Shown here: piece after piece, positions 9,496-18,411 of the stretch
Position numbering within the stretch: the first letter of the stretch is position 1
Layout of the letters: each line of letters starts with the position of its first letter
Source: an uncultured Alistipes sp.
GTDB lineage: Bacteria; Bacteroidota; Bacteroidia; Bacteroidales; Rikenellaceae
Length of the DNA stretch: 64,000 bases
NCBI GenBank assembly: GCA_900769445.1
Contig: CAAGGR010000109.1
Coordinates: 3,328-67,327, forward strand
Reading direction: 5' to 3'
Program-made: the position numbers and the translations under genes
The notes under the pieces: model-generated
Told to the model about the DNA's origin: nothing
The model's database searches: none
The model's input: the letters and a program-made list of their open reading frames with translations, nothing else

Positions 9496-12400
9496 CTATT
9501 TTTTGCTCTCTCCATTTGCCGTACGTGCCAACGAACGAAGCATCTCCACGCCCTCGGCAACTGAATATATCTTTCTAACGGTCATCGACAGACGATTATT
9601 ATACTGCTTGACGACAAATCTATCTGGCTCCGACACCACCCTACGAAGCATATTTAGGAATGTATCGGTCTTGAAGAATGGCGAGTTGTTATCGCCCACA
9701 AAACGCACAATCATCAAACCATTCTTAACTTTAACATGCTCCATACCGAGATTGATAGCCTCACGACGCAACTTTACCACATCCATAAGCTCCCTTACAG
9801 GTTGTGGCACAGCACCAAATCTATCCTGCAGACGTACAATCAATGCCTCAAACTGAGCATCATCACGCATAGCATCTATCTCGCGATAGAGGCGCAACTT
9901 CTCGCTCTGCGAGCGCACATAACTATCTGGAATTGAGGCATCAATATCGATATCAATGGTAGCATCATCCACAAAAGAGATATCGCGCATAGCATCGTTC
10001 TCCGCCTGCGACAAGCCCGAAGTATCAAGACCCTCGGCACGAAGCTCCGAGATAGCTTGATTCAAAATTTTCTGGTAGGTCTCAATGCCAACATCCGCGA
10101 TAAAACCACTCTGCTCAGCACCGAGAAGATTACCCGCGCCTCGAATATCAAGATCCTGCATCGCAATATTAAATCCCGAACCCAAATCCGAAAACTCCTC
10201 GATAGCTCTCAACCTACGTCGAGCATCATCTCCGATAAGCTCATTCGGAGGCGACAACAAATAGCAAAAGCCCTTTCTATCCGAACGGCCTACACGACCT
10301 CTCAACTGGTGCAAATCGCTTAGACCAAAGCGGTGAGCATCGTTGATAATGATAGTGTTAGCATTCGCAATATCAATACCATTCTCGATAATAGTCGTTG
10401 CCACCAACACATCAAACTCACCATATATAAAGTCCATGATAAGCTTCTCGAGCTGCTCGGCAGGCATACGACCATGACCTATTGCGACACGCGCCTTAGG
10501 ACAGAGACGAGTGATAACTCCCTGAATGGTCATCAAGTCCTCCACGCGATTATGCACAAAGTAGACCTGACCGCCACGTGATAGCTCCTCCTCGATAGCA
10601 TCCTTTATAACCTCCTCCGAGAATATATGCGACTCTGTAACAATAGGTTGCCTATTTGGTGGCGGTGTCGATATAATCGACAAATCGCGCGACCCCATAA
10701 GCGAGAATTGCAATGTACGTGGAATAGGCGTTGCTGTAAGAGTCAACGTATCCACAGCAACTGAAAGCTGCGTTAGCTTCTCCTTTGCTGCCACACCAAA
10801 CTTCTGCTCCTCGTCAATAATAAGTAGACCTAAATCGTGGAACTCCAGTTGCTTAGATAGCAACTTATGTGTACCAATAAGGATATCTATTTTACCCGAT
10901 TTCAGCTCCTCGACAATACGTCGAGTCTCCTTTGCCGACTTTGTTCTGTTGATATACTCCACCGTTACTGGCAAATCGCGCAGACGCTCCGAGAAGGAGC
11001 GATAGTGTTGCAAGGCAAGGATAGTCGTAGGTACAAGAACAGCCGTCTGCTTACCATCACACGCAGCCTTAAATGCCGCACGAATTGCCACCTCGGTCTT
11101 ACCAAAGCCCACATCGCCACAGACAAGTCTATCCATCGGCTGATCGGACTCCATATCGCTCTTAATTGCCGCCACAGCACTCTGCTGATCAGGCGTATCC
11201 TCCCACTTAAACGAAGCCTCCAACTCCTGCTGCAAGTATCCATCTTCGGAGAAAGCAAAGCCCTTCGATGACTTACGTTTAGCATACAAGGCTATAAGCT
11301 CACGCGAGATATCCTTGACCGCCTTTTTGGTTGTATCCTTCAGCTTCTGCCAAGCGCCGTTACCCAATTTGTATATCTTCGGAGCCTCACCCTCGCCACT
11401 CTTATAGCGCGATATGCGGTGCAGGGCATGGACATTTACAAAAAGGATATCGTTATCCTTGTATATCAGCTTGATAGCCTCCTTTACCCTGCCATTCTCA
11501 TTTAGCTTCACAAGACCTCCAAAGCGACCGACACCGTGGTCAATATGCACCACAAAGTCGCCCACCTTCAAGGCATTGAGTTCCGCAACAGTCATCTGCT
11601 CGTCGCGCTTAATCTCGCCACGCAGACGATAGCGCTGATAGCGGTCAAATATCTGATGATCGGTATATACGCAAATCCTAAGAGTGTTATCTATGAAGCC
11701 TTCGTGGATAACCAAGTCCTCAGCGCGGAAGTCCACCTGACGACGACCTACTTGATGGAAGATATTTGTAAGTCGCTCAACCTGAGCCTTATTATGCGAG
11801 AGTATCATCGTCTGATAACCACGCTCCCTATTCCAGCGAATATCATCCGCCAACATCTCAAAGTTGCGGTTAAAGGCTGGCTGTGGCGCAGTATCGAAGG
11901 TAAGTGTCTCGGTAGCTGGGCGCTCTTTGATATTATCCTTTCTTACCACAAGTGTAGAGTGCGCCCAGTCGGATAGCAGTCGCTGACGCGAGGTTACACG
12001 CGAGGTGAAGCTCTCAGCCTGCTCCTCATTCTCAGCACTCTCCAACAACTTTTTACGTATGTCAGCAATCTTACGTAGCGCAAAGTCGCCATCGCCAACC
12101 CACCATGTAGCCTCACCAGCAAACTCCGCCAATGACACCCTCTCGCCATCCTCTCGCGTGGTATTGGGGATGATATAGACCTCATCGGGGCGCTCCTCCG
12201 AGAGCTGACTCGCTATATCAAATCTACGCAACGAGTCTATCTCATCGCCAAAGAAGTCGACACGATATGGACGCGACTCGGCATAAGAGAAGATATCTAC
12301 AAGACCGCCTCGCACAGAGTACTGACCAGGCTCGTAGACAAACTCCACACGCACAAAATTATGCTCATCCAACCACGCCACAAGCTCGCTTTGCTTCATA

Positions 12401-12846
12401 GCATCGCCTCGATGCAGATGCAACGACTGCTTATCGAGATTAACACGTCCCGTAACCGTCTCTGCCAACGCCTCGGGGTATGTACACACAACCAAATATC
12501 CCTCGCGATGGTTAGTTATAGCATTTAGCGTAGCGGTGCGCTGCACCACGCCCTGAGCATCCTCCGAACCATACGCCAACGAACGCTTATAGCCCGATGG
12601 GAAGAATGCTACATCTTGATCGTTTAGCAACTCATAGAAGTCATTGACAAGATATGCGGCACTATCCCTATCCTCCATAAGGAAGATATGTAGACCTCCC
12701 ATGCGCTCTATTGTTGCGGCAGCATATAACGAAAAAGCCCCGCCGACCACCTGATTTAGGTGGACGGTAGAGCCTCTATGTTCCAAACATTTGTACAACT
12801 TATCCGCGAGTTTGGAATCACGAACAAGTCCCTTCAAATAGTTCAT
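9496..12846 (-). CDS. mfd: Transcription-repair coupling factor Mfd
   Basis: ATP-driven translocase that removes RNA polymerase stalled at lesions and recruits UvrA. 1116 residues in the usual order: UvrB-homologous N-terminal part (VAFFPSGYKR, PGQYSVRGGLVDIF), RNA-polymerase-interacting CarD-like domain (GDFVVHIDHGVGRFGGL), then RecG-like helicase motifs: Walker A GDVGFGKTEVA, DEEQ box LLIIDEEQKFGV, motif III TLTATPIPRTLQFS, and motif VI HQLRGRVGRSDRKGF. A C-terminal TRCF domain follows. coaX starts just after its stop; RNase G lies 17 nt upstream in the same direction. Confidence 0.97.
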   Translation of the reverse strand: MNYLKGLVRDSKLADKLYKCLEHRGSTVHLNQVVGGAFSLYAAATIERMGGLHIFLMEDRDSAAYLVNDFYELLNDQDVAFFPSGYKRSLAYGSEDAQGVVQRTATLNAITNHREGYLVVCTYPEALAETVTGRVNLDKQSLHLHRGDAMKQSELVAWLDEHNFVRVEFVYEPGQYSVRGGLVDIFSYAESRPYRVDFFGDEIDSLRRFDIASQLSEERPDEVYIIPNTTREDGERVSLAEFAGEATWWVGDGDFALRKIADIRKKLLESAENEEQAESFTSRVTSRQRLLSDWAHSTLVVRKDNIKERPATETLTFDTAPQPAFNRNFEMLADDIRWNRERGYQTMILSHNKAQVERLTNIFHQVGRRQVDFRAEDLVIHEGFIDNTLRICVYTDHQIFDRYQRYRLRGEIKRDEQMTVAELNALKVGDFVVHIDHGVGRFGGLVKLNENGRVKEAIKLIYKDNDILFVNVHALHRISRYKSGEGEAPKIYKLGNGAWQKLKDTTKKAVKDISRELIALYAKRKSSKGFAFSEDGYLQQELEASFKWEDTPDQQSAVAAIKSDMESDQPMDRLVCGDVGFGKTEVAIRAAFKAACDGKQTAVLVPTTILALQHYRSFSERLRDLPVTVEYINRTKSAKETRRIVEELKSGKIDILIGTHKLLSKQLEFHDLGLLIIDEEQKFGVAAKEKLTQLSVAVDTLTLTATPIPRTLQFSLMGSRDLSIISTPPPNRQPIVTESHIFSEEVIKDAIEEELSRGGQVYFVHNRVEDLMTIQGVITRLCPKARVAIGHGRMPAEQLEKLIMDFIYGEFDVLVATTIIENGIDIANANTIIINDAHRFGLSDLHQLRGRVGRSDRKGFCYLLSPPNELIGDDARRRLRAIEEFSDLGSGFNIAMQDLDIRGAGNLLGAEQSGFIADVGIETYQKILNQAISELRAEGLDTSGLSQAENDAMRDISFVDDATIDIDIDASIPDSYVRSQSEKLRLYREIDAMRDDAQFEALIVRLQDRFGAVPQPVRELMDVVKLRREAINLGMEHVKVKNGLMIVRFVGDNNSPFFKTDTFLNMLRRVVSEPDRFVVKQYNNRLSMTVRKIYSVAEGVEMLRSLARTANGESKK

Positions 12847-12863
12847 ATCGCTTCGTAAGGGTT

Positions 12864-14420
12864 TTACTCTTGAGAGTTAACAAGAAGCGACTCTCCCTTT
12901 CTGTCGAAGTATCCAACATCCACCATACCGACACTCTGCGAAGAGCTTAGCTTAATGAATGTCTTATACTTAAAAATCCAACGCAATCTTCTTGAGATAA
13001 TACCCTTAGTAAGATAGGCCTTAACATAAGGACTTACCCTAAGGTTGATGTATCTCGATCCCTTTTCTGCAAGAAGTTGTATCTGTCCCTCGATTCTATT
13101 CTCGAGCAAGATTGTAGGGCCAACCTTACCCGTACCATAGCATGTAGGACAGATATCCGAAGTCTCCTCCATGGCAATTGGGCGCACACGCTGTCGCGTA
13201 ATCTGCATTAGACCGAACTTGGTTAGCGGCAGAATAGTGTGCTTCGCCTTATCCTTTGCCATAAGCTGCTGCATCTCCTGAAGAAGTACCTGTCGACTCT
13301 GCTGCTTACGCATATCTATAAAGTCGATGATAATGATACCACCCATATCTCTTAGACGCAACTGGCGCGCTATCTCGGCTGCTGCTGCAAGGTTCACCTC
13401 TAAGGCTGTATGCTCCTGGTCGTCTTCCGCCTTGGTGCGATTTCCTGAGTTCACGTCGATAACGTGCATTGCCTCAGTGTGTTCGATAATTAGGTAGGCA
13501 CCACGGCGCAACGATACATACTTTGCGAATAACGACTTAATCTGTTTCGCAACATCAAACTGATCGAAAATTGGCACTTTACCCTTGTAAAGCTTCACCA
13601 CCTTCTCCATCTCTGGCTTGATGACGTGTACATAGCTCTTAATCTCTCCGTATAGAGCCTCGTCATCTACAGAGATTTGCGAGAATGTATCGTTCAGCGA
13701 GTCGCGAATAATTGTATTCACTCGGCTCATCTCGCTCATCACGCGAGCGGGAGCCTCACTCTTACGCATATTGCTAAGAGTCTTGTTCCATCTCTCAACA
13801 AGAGAGAGTATGTCTTGCATGATGTCTATATCCTCTGCCGAAGTTGCAGCAGTACGGATTATGACACCGAAATTCTTTGGTAGCACATCGAGTGCCACTT
13901 TACGAAGTCGTTTCTTCTCAGAATTGGAGCGTATCTTTGTAGATACCATCACCTTGTTTGAGAAAGGCACCAACACCACATTACGTCCCGCAAGCGACAA
14001 ATCGGCTGTCAAGCGTGGACCTTTGGTTGATATCGCCTCCTTGGATATCTGCACCAATACGGTGTCGCCCACCTTCAGGTGGTCGCCTATACGACCCTCC
14101 CTCTCAAGATGTGGCTCGAGCCTCATGCTCTCGACCCTCATCATCTTATCTCCCTTGTTACGACTATCTACGATTCGCTTTAGCGACGAATAGTTAGCAC
14201 CAAGGTCGAGGTAGTGGATAAAGGCATCCTTCTCATGGCCAATATTAACGAACGCAGCATTCAAACCCGGCATTATCTTGCGTACGCGACCCATATAGAT
14301 ATCGCCTACCGAGAAACCGTTTTCGCAACGCTCCTTGTTCAACTCCACAAGGACCTTATCCTCGCAGAGCGCAATAGAGACCTCCGTTGGATTTACATTG
14401 ATTATAAGTTCTCTATTCAT
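12864..14420 (-). CDS. rng: Ribonuclease G/E family endoribonuclease
   Basis: 518 residues, close to RNase G length, without the long C-terminal degradosome scaffold of RNase E. It opens MNRELIINVNPTEVSIALCE. The S1 domain (about 38-125) contains GDIYMGRVRKIMPGLNAAFV. The DNase I-like catalytic part has MHVIDVNSGN and IIIIDFIDM, with the metal-binding Asp residues. The Zn-link is seen as DICPTCYGTGKV. It acts in rRNA maturation and mRNA decay. It lies between the small basic ribosomal-type gene upstream and mfd downstream. Confidence 0.95.
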   Translation of the reverse strand: MNRELIINVNPTEVSIALCEDKVLVELNKERCENGFSVGDIYMGRVRKIMPGLNAAFVNIGHEKDAFIHYLDLGANYSSLKRIVDSRNKGDKMMRVESMRLEPHLEREGRIGDHLKVGDTVLVQISKEAISTKGPRLTADLSLAGRNVVLVPFSNKVMVSTKIRSNSEKKRLRKVALDVLPKNFGVIIRTAATSAEDIDIMQDILSLVERWNKTLSNMRKSEAPARVMSEMSRVNTIIRDSLNDTFSQISVDDEALYGEIKSYVHVIKPEMEKVVKLYKGKVPIFDQFDVAKQIKSLFAKYVSLRRGAYLIIEHTEAMHVIDVNSGNRTKAEDDQEHTALEVNLAAAAEIARQLRLRDMGGIIIIDFIDMRKQQSRQVLLQEMQQLMAKDKAKHTILPLTKFGLMQITRQRVRPIAMEETSDICPTCYGTGKVGPTILLENRIEGQIQLLAEKGSRYINLRVSPYVKAYLTKGIISRRLRWIFKYKTFIKLSSSQSVGMVDVGYFDRKGESLLVNSQE

Positions 14421-14452
14421 AATTACAATGTAAACCTGTAAATGTTACTAAA

Positions 14453-14484
14453 AATAGGTGAAGCTAAGGACTTGCCTTAGCTCC
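14453..14484 (-). terminator. Hairpin after the bL38-like gene
   Basis: Stem GAGCTAAGG / CCTTAGCTT with a 5-nt loop, followed on the minus strand by CACCTATTTTTAG. It separates the small ribosomal-type gene from RNase G and is probably a terminator or attenuator. Confidence 0.6.
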
Positions 14485-14506
14485 AACTATGTCCTAATAA
14501 GAAAAA

Positions 14507-14596
14507 TTACTTCTTCTTATGACGATTCTTGCGAAGACGCTTCTTACGCTTGTGCGTCGCCATCTTATGACGCTTGTGCTTCTTTCCGTTTGGCAT
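14507..14596 (-). CDS. 29-residue basic ribosomal-type protein (bL38 or mS38/COX24-like)
   Basis: The ATG at 14594-14596 opens a 29-codon frame ending in TAA at 14507. The peptide starts MPNGKKHKRHKMATHKRKKR and ends in RHKKK, so more than half of it is Lys, Arg or His. The pattern K-M-x-x-H-K-x-x-K-R-x-R-K matches the AURKAIP1/COX24 (mS38) domain, and small proteins like this are conserved across Bacteroidota next to HU or RNase G. A ribosomal role is inferred from that likeness. It sits between hupB-like and rng on the same strand, with a hairpin after it. Confidence 0.75.
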   Translation of the reverse strand: MPNGKKHKRHKMATHKRKKRLRKNRHKKK

Positions 14597-14625
14597 AATT
14601 GTATAATATTAAAAGGTTTGTCTAA

Positions 14626-14898
14626 TTATTTTACCTCACCTGCAAAGCTCTTAGCTGGCTTGAAAGCTGGAATGTTGTGCTCTGGAATAGTGATAGTAGT
14701 ATTCTTAGAGATGTTACGAGCAACCTTCTCAGCGCGCTTCTTGATGATGAAGCTACCGAAACCGCGCAAGTATACGTTCTCGCCCTTAATCATAGCGCCC
14801 TTAACGCTATCCATAAACGCCTCAACGATAGCCTGCACCTGTACCTTCTCAACACCAGTTGACTTTGCAATCTCGTTTACGATATCTGCCTTTGTCAT
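14626..14898 (-). CDS. HU family DNA-binding protein
   Basis: 90 residues, the normal HU/IHF length. It begins MTKADIVNEIAKSTGV and has the beta-arm signature GSFIIKKRAEKVARNI with the DNA-intercalating Pro in TITIPEHNIPAF. It bends and packages DNA. A well-formed promoter (TTG-N20-TATATTTG) lies 87-118 nt upstream, giving a fairly long leader. The bL38-like gene follows 29 nt downstream and is probably cotranscribed. Confidence 0.95.
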   Translation of the reverse strand: MTKADIVNEIAKSTGVEKVQVQAIVEAFMDSVKGAMIKGENVYLRGFGSFIIKKRAEKVARNISKNTTITIPEHNIPAFKPAKSFAGEVK

Positions 14899-14985
14899 AG
14901 TTGTAATTATTTATTTTAGTTATTTTTAGTAAAAATTTTTCACTCTTATTTTATACCAAAACTTAAATTTCGGCAAAAATGTTCG

Positions 14986-15016
14986 CAAATATACAGCAAC
15001 TTTGTAAAATATGCAA
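14986..15016 (-). promoter_or_regulatory. Promoter of HU gene
   Basis: Minus-strand -7 box TATATTTG (plus 14986-14993), 20 nt from TTG (plus 15014-15016). This is a textbook Bacteroidota sigma-ABfr promoter, in an AT-rich 180-nt gap that holds no other feature. Confidence 0.75.
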
Positions 15017-15080
15017 GCAAAAACGAAAATAAAAATCGTTTTTTAGATTCACAACCCTCTGTACTGCAATAAACAAAGTG

Positions 15081-15491
15081 CTATCTGAAGCTATTTAGAG
15101 CCTTCGCCAAACCGTCGACTGCTTGATCAAGACCAGCCTGAAGTTTCGAGCCGAGCATCATTCGCATCATCATATTAAGTTCAGCGTGAAGCACCATGCG
15201 GATACGCGTATCGCGCTCTGCAACCTCCTTAAGCTGAATCCAGAAGCTAAAATCGATAGGTAGACCACCCTCGCCAGCAACAATCTTAACGTGCTTATTC
15301 TCAACCTTCTCCGTGATGCGCAACGACACCTTCATACCCTTAACCTTAAATGAGCAGCTATCCTCTGTTGCCTCCCACTCCTCAACCTTATCCTGAATAG
15401 CTGGCGTCATAAGATCCATGCGCGAGATAATTGGGAATATCAACGATGCAGGATGGTTTATCTGTTGCTGTTTTGATTCGTACTTCTCCAT
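15081..15491 (-). CDS. SRPBCC/START-like domain protein
   Basis: 136 residues from the ATG at 15489-15491 (MEKYESKQQQINHPASLIFP). The helix-grip fold is suggested by N-terminal S-A-x-x-I-F spacing, alternating strands (VKIVAGEGGLPIDFSFWIQL, RIRMVLHAELN) and a long C-terminal helix (SKLQAGLDQAVDGLAKAL). Such proteins bind a hydrophobic ligand in a cavity; the ligand here is unknown. An in-frame Met 11 codons earlier is possible but adds an unlike extension. It lies 45 nt after tsaE on the same strand. Confidence 0.75.
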   Translation of the reverse strand: MEKYESKQQQINHPASLIFPIISRMDLMTPAIQDKVEEWEATEDSCSFKVKGMKVSLRITEKVENKHVKIVAGEGGLPIDFSFWIQLKEVAERDTRIRMVLHAELNMMMRMMLGSKLQAGLDQAVDGLAKALNSFR

Positions 15492-15536
15492 AGTTTCACT
15501 CAATTTCTTTGAAAAACAGGGCAAAGGTAGTCAAAA

Positions 15537-15950
15537 TTACCGAATTACAAAACGTCGAGCACTCTCGGATAGTATCTCAATCTTTACGACCATAGTATCA
15601 TCTGGAAGGAGCGCCTCAATCTTCTCTGGCCACTCCACCAAGCATAACTCTCCCGAACTTAGATACTCCTCAGAGCCAAAATCGAGGGCCTCCTCAATAC
15701 GCTCGATGCGATACATATCGAAGTGGTAGATGGTGCGCACACCCTCATACTGGTTTACAATAGCGAATGTTGGGCTTGTAACATCATCCTCAGCACCAAG
15801 CAATCGTGCAATACGACCTATCAGCGTGGTCTTACCCGCACCCATAGGGGCATCAAAGGCCACCACCGTACGACCATCAAGCGAATCGATGACCACCTGA
15901 GCAACCTTATCCAACTCGTCGAGCGAGCTAATCTCTAAAACTTTCTCCAT
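15537..15950 (-). CDS. tsaE: tRNA t6A biosynthesis ATPase TsaE
   Basis: P-loop ATPase that, with TsaB, TsaC and TsaD, makes N6-threonylcarbamoyladenosine at tRNA position 37. 137 residues. Walker A is DAPMGAGKTTL (K40), the switch region is VTSPTFAIVNQYEG, then IYHFDMYRIE, and LCLVEWPEKI near the C-terminus is the Walker-B-like end of the family. It is placed between porX and the SRPBCC gene, an order seen in other Bacteroidota. A palindromic repeat separates it from porX. Confidence 0.95.
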   Translation of the reverse strand: MEKVLEISSLDELDKVAQVVIDSLDGRTVVAFDAPMGAGKTTLIGRIARLLGAEDDVTSPTFAIVNQYEGVRTIYHFDMYRIERIEEALDFGSEEYLSSGELCLVEWPEKIEALLPDDTMVVKIEILSESARRFVIR

Positions 15951-16034
15951 TATATTTAATTATCAATATTTTCAATTTAGCTTCTGACAAACAAGGCTGA
16001 TGCCGCAATCTAACCGAACTTAGTAGCACAACCC

Positions 16035-16160
16035 AAATTCTTGTCAGAAGTGGTCAGCTGTGAAGCTGGTCGCAGGCTGAAAATCCGCAGTTTACCAAGC
16101 GTAAATGAGTAATTTTCAGACAAGCCAGATGCCACAGATGGCCGCTTATCACAAGAAATT
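16035..16160. repeat. Palindromic repeat copy B, touching the porX stop codon
   Basis: Left arm AAATTCTTGTCAGAAGTGGT (16035-16054) and right arm GCCGCTTATCACAAGAAATT (16141-16160) are inverted copies. The right arm runs into the porX stop codon (TTA at 16160-16162). The inner stem has tip TTTACCAAGCGTAAA (16090-16104) in place of the GTAC tip of copies A, C, D and E. The stretch 15985-16015 before it resembles part of the same family but I cannot pair it. No gene in the 15951-16159 gap. Confidence 0.85.
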
Positions 16161-17719
16161 TATCGTTTCTTGGGTTTCAACACTACAAATGGCACCATCA
16201 TCTCCTCCATCGATATACCACCATGTTGGAAGGTGTTTTTGTAGTAGCGAATATATTTATTGGCATCGTTGTTATACACCAAGAAATCTCGGTTATAGGC
16301 GAAGATATAGCTCGATGTCAGACGGCCAGATGGGAGTTGAATATCCTCTGGGCGCGTTACCTCATATACTTCGCGCGCGTTATACATTAGATTACGCCCC
16401 GTCTTATATCTCAAATTTGCCGAAGTCTCTCTATCGCCCGTAACTCGCACGGGGTTGTCCACGCGAATAGTACCATGATCTGAGGTTATAATAACCTTAT
16501 GTCCGCGCTCCGAGAGCAGCTTCAACATTGTATATAGCTCCGAGTGTTCAAACCAAGAGCGTGTAAGCGAGCGGAACGAAGCCTCATCATCGGTCAAATC
16601 ACGAATAATATCGGTCTCGGTGCGCGCATGCGAGAGGATATCGAGGAAGTTATAGACAACTATCGAGAAATCAGCATCGTAGACCTTACTCATATTGTCG
16701 AGCATCCTACGCCCTGCCTCTGGTCGCACAAGCTTATCGAACGATAGTCGGCAGCTACGCCCCGACTGCTGTAGCAGACGACGTACAAACTCCTCCTCGT
16801 ACATATTTTTGCCACCATCCTCGTTGTCGTTGAACCACTTATCTGGCATAAGTTTGTCTATTGCCAGAGGCATCAAACCTGCAAAGAGGGCATTACGAGC
16901 ATATTGCGTTGCTGTAGGCAGTATCGAGCAGTAGAGGTCATCTGCGACGATATCATAATATCCGCGCAACATAGGCTCAATCACACGCCACTGATCGTAG
17001 CGCATATTGTCAATCACAAAGAGCGTAACCTTCTCACCCTTATCCACTTCTGGTAGAATACGACGACGCATCAACGTATGCGACATCACAGGCATTTCGC
17101 TCTCCTCAACTCGCTGATTTATCCAGCTGTAGTAGTTTCTGCGTACGAATTTCGAGAACTCCTGATTTGCCTCGTTTTTCTGATATAGCAACACCTCGCC
17201 AATGCTCTTATCACTCGACGACGAGAGCTCTATCTCCCATCCCACAATCTTTCGATAGAGGGCGCACCAATCCATAAAGGTTGAGGCGCTCTGCTGCTGT
17301 GCTGCAATACGCCCAAACTCCGAGCGATAATCGGCTGTCGTCTGCTCTGTAACAAGCCTCTCCGAGTGGAGGTTTTTCTTTATCGACAGCAACACCTGAT
17401 TAGGATTCACCGGCTTAATGATATAGTCTGCGATTTTTGAGCCAATCGCCTTATTCATAATGTTTTCCTCTTCGGATTTCGTTACCATAATAACTGGCAA
17501 CGAGGGGTGCGACTCCTTGATTAGTGGCAGTGTCTCGAGACCTGTCATTCCGGGCATCATCTCGTCCAACACCACAAGGTCATAGGCAGTGGTACGAAGC
17601 ATCTCTACTGCATCGTATCCATTATTACACGTATCTACCTCGTAACCCTTCGATGTTAGGAACATCACGTGAGGCTTGAGCAAATCTATCTCGTCGTCAA
17701 CCCAAAGTATCTTATTCAT
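16160..17719 (-). CDS. porX: PorX-type response regulator with PglZ phosphodiesterase domain
   Basis: 519 residues. The receiver domain (about 1-120) has the acidic pair VDDE, phosphoacceptor D52 in VVLDEMMPGMTG, T80 and K102. After a helical linker, the PglZ/alkaline-phosphatase-superfamily domain (about 205-515) shows LFVIDNMRYDQW, LPTATQYARNALFAG and TSDHGTI with metal-ligand Asp/His. PorX of Porphyromonas works with PorY to control type IX secretion and its effector domain cleaves oligonucleotides (known for the family). I start at the ATG 17717-17719 because the longer frame begins with TTG. The Nudix gene lies 23 nt upstream. Confidence 0.92.
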   Translation of the reverse strand: MNKILWVDDEIDLLKPHVMFLTSKGYEVDTCNNGYDAVEMLRTTAYDLVVLDEMMPGMTGLETLPLIKESHPSLPVIMVTKSEEENIMNKAIGSKIADYIIKPVNPNQVLLSIKKNLHSERLVTEQTTADYRSEFGRIAAQQQSASTFMDWCALYRKIVGWEIELSSSSDKSIGEVLLYQKNEANQEFSKFVRRNYYSWINQRVEESEMPVMSHTLMRRRILPEVDKGEKVTLFVIDNMRYDQWRVIEPMLRGYYDIVADDLYCSILPTATQYARNALFAGLMPLAIDKLMPDKWFNDNEDGGKNMYEEEFVRRLLQQSGRSCRLSFDKLVRPEAGRRMLDNMSKVYDADFSIVVYNFLDILSHARTETDIIRDLTDDEASFRSLTRSWFEHSELYTMLKLLSERGHKVIITSDHGTIRVDNPVRVTGDRETSANLRYKTGRNLMYNAREVYEVTRPEDIQLPSGRLTSSYIFAYNRDFLVYNNDANKYIRYYKNTFQHGGISMEEMMVPFVVLKPKKR

Positions 17720-17742
17720 AATCAATCAATTATTAATAACCC

Positions 17743-18366
17743 TTAAAGCTCCTCACCTTTCACTTTGTAAAGTAACGTCTCTACTACATGTTTAATTGTA
17801 GGATAGCTCTTTTTTAGTCGCTCCTCGACCTCCTCTCTCGCACACCACGCGACATTTGAAATACCCTCCTCGCGCTGTGGTGTAAGACCACACTTAGTTG
17901 CCTTCATCTGCCACCACGAGGTACGCTTTAGCTCCCAACTTCCGTAGGTATTATAGGCATGCCATGTAACTGCAATAGGCTCATTGCCAACAATTTCAGC
18001 CTTTACACCAGTCTCCTCTTCGACCTCTCTGAGCGCTGCTATGCTCTCACTCTCTCCCACCTCAATATGTCCCTTTGGCAAGTCCCAGCGATTGCGCAAC
18101 TCTATCATCAGAAGCCTCCCATCTTCGCTCTCCACAGCACCCCCCGCAGCAAAAACAAGCTTAAACTGCGATTGTAGCGATTTGAACGTAGCATCGGGAT
18201 TTGGGGTTATTATTGCAATAAATTTGTCTGTTTCGACTTTTTTTATTACCTTAGCACACGAAATATCATAAGAGGAATTAACATCTAATATTGCATACTG
18301 CGAGCCTGGCGATGTTGTCGCCACAACCACCTCAGTATCACAGAAAAAAATAGTATAGTTCCTCAT
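17743..18366 (-). CDS. Nudix hydrolase
   Basis: 207 residues. The Nudix box GHIEVGESESIAALREVEEE plus TG (about residues 99-121) matches GX5EX7REUXEEXGU in full. An N-terminal domain of about 70 residues precedes it, so the protein is longer than minimal Nudix enzymes; substrate unknown. The ATG at 18364-18366 is 18 nt past a -7 box TATCTTTG (18385-18392); a longer frame would start with TTG inside that box. An ATG at 18372 is also possible. No winged-helix domain follows, so it is not an NrtR regulator. Likely cotranscribed with porX. Confidence 0.85.
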   Translation of the reverse strand: MRNYTIFFCDTEVVVATTSPGSQYAILDVNSSYDISCAKVIKKVETDKFIAIITPNPDATFKSLQSQFKLVFAAGGAVESEDGRLLMIELRNRWDLPKGHIEVGESESIAALREVEEETGVKAEIVGNEPIAVTWHAYNTYGSWELKRTSWWQMKATKCGLTPQREEGISNVAWCAREEVEERLKKSYPTIKHVVETLLYKVKGEEL

Positions 18367-18384
18367 ATGCATTTCATTTGATGG

Positions 18385-18392
18385 CAAAGATA
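18385..18392 (-). promoter_or_regulatory. -7 box of the nudix-porX unit
   Basis: TATCTTTG on the minus strand between the divergent Nudix and peptidase genes; it fixes the Nudix start to one of the downstream ATG codons. No good -33 element seen. Confidence 0.5.
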
Positions 18393-18411
18393 AACATTAA
18401 ATAACAACTTT

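Noticed and set aside
16160..17719. PglZ domain as part of a BREX phage-defence system
   Set aside because: It is joined to a receiver domain as in PorX and no other BREX gene is near.
17743..18366. Nudix protein as an NrtR regulator of NAD genes
   Set aside because: No winged-helix domain after the Nudix domain, and it is far from nadE.
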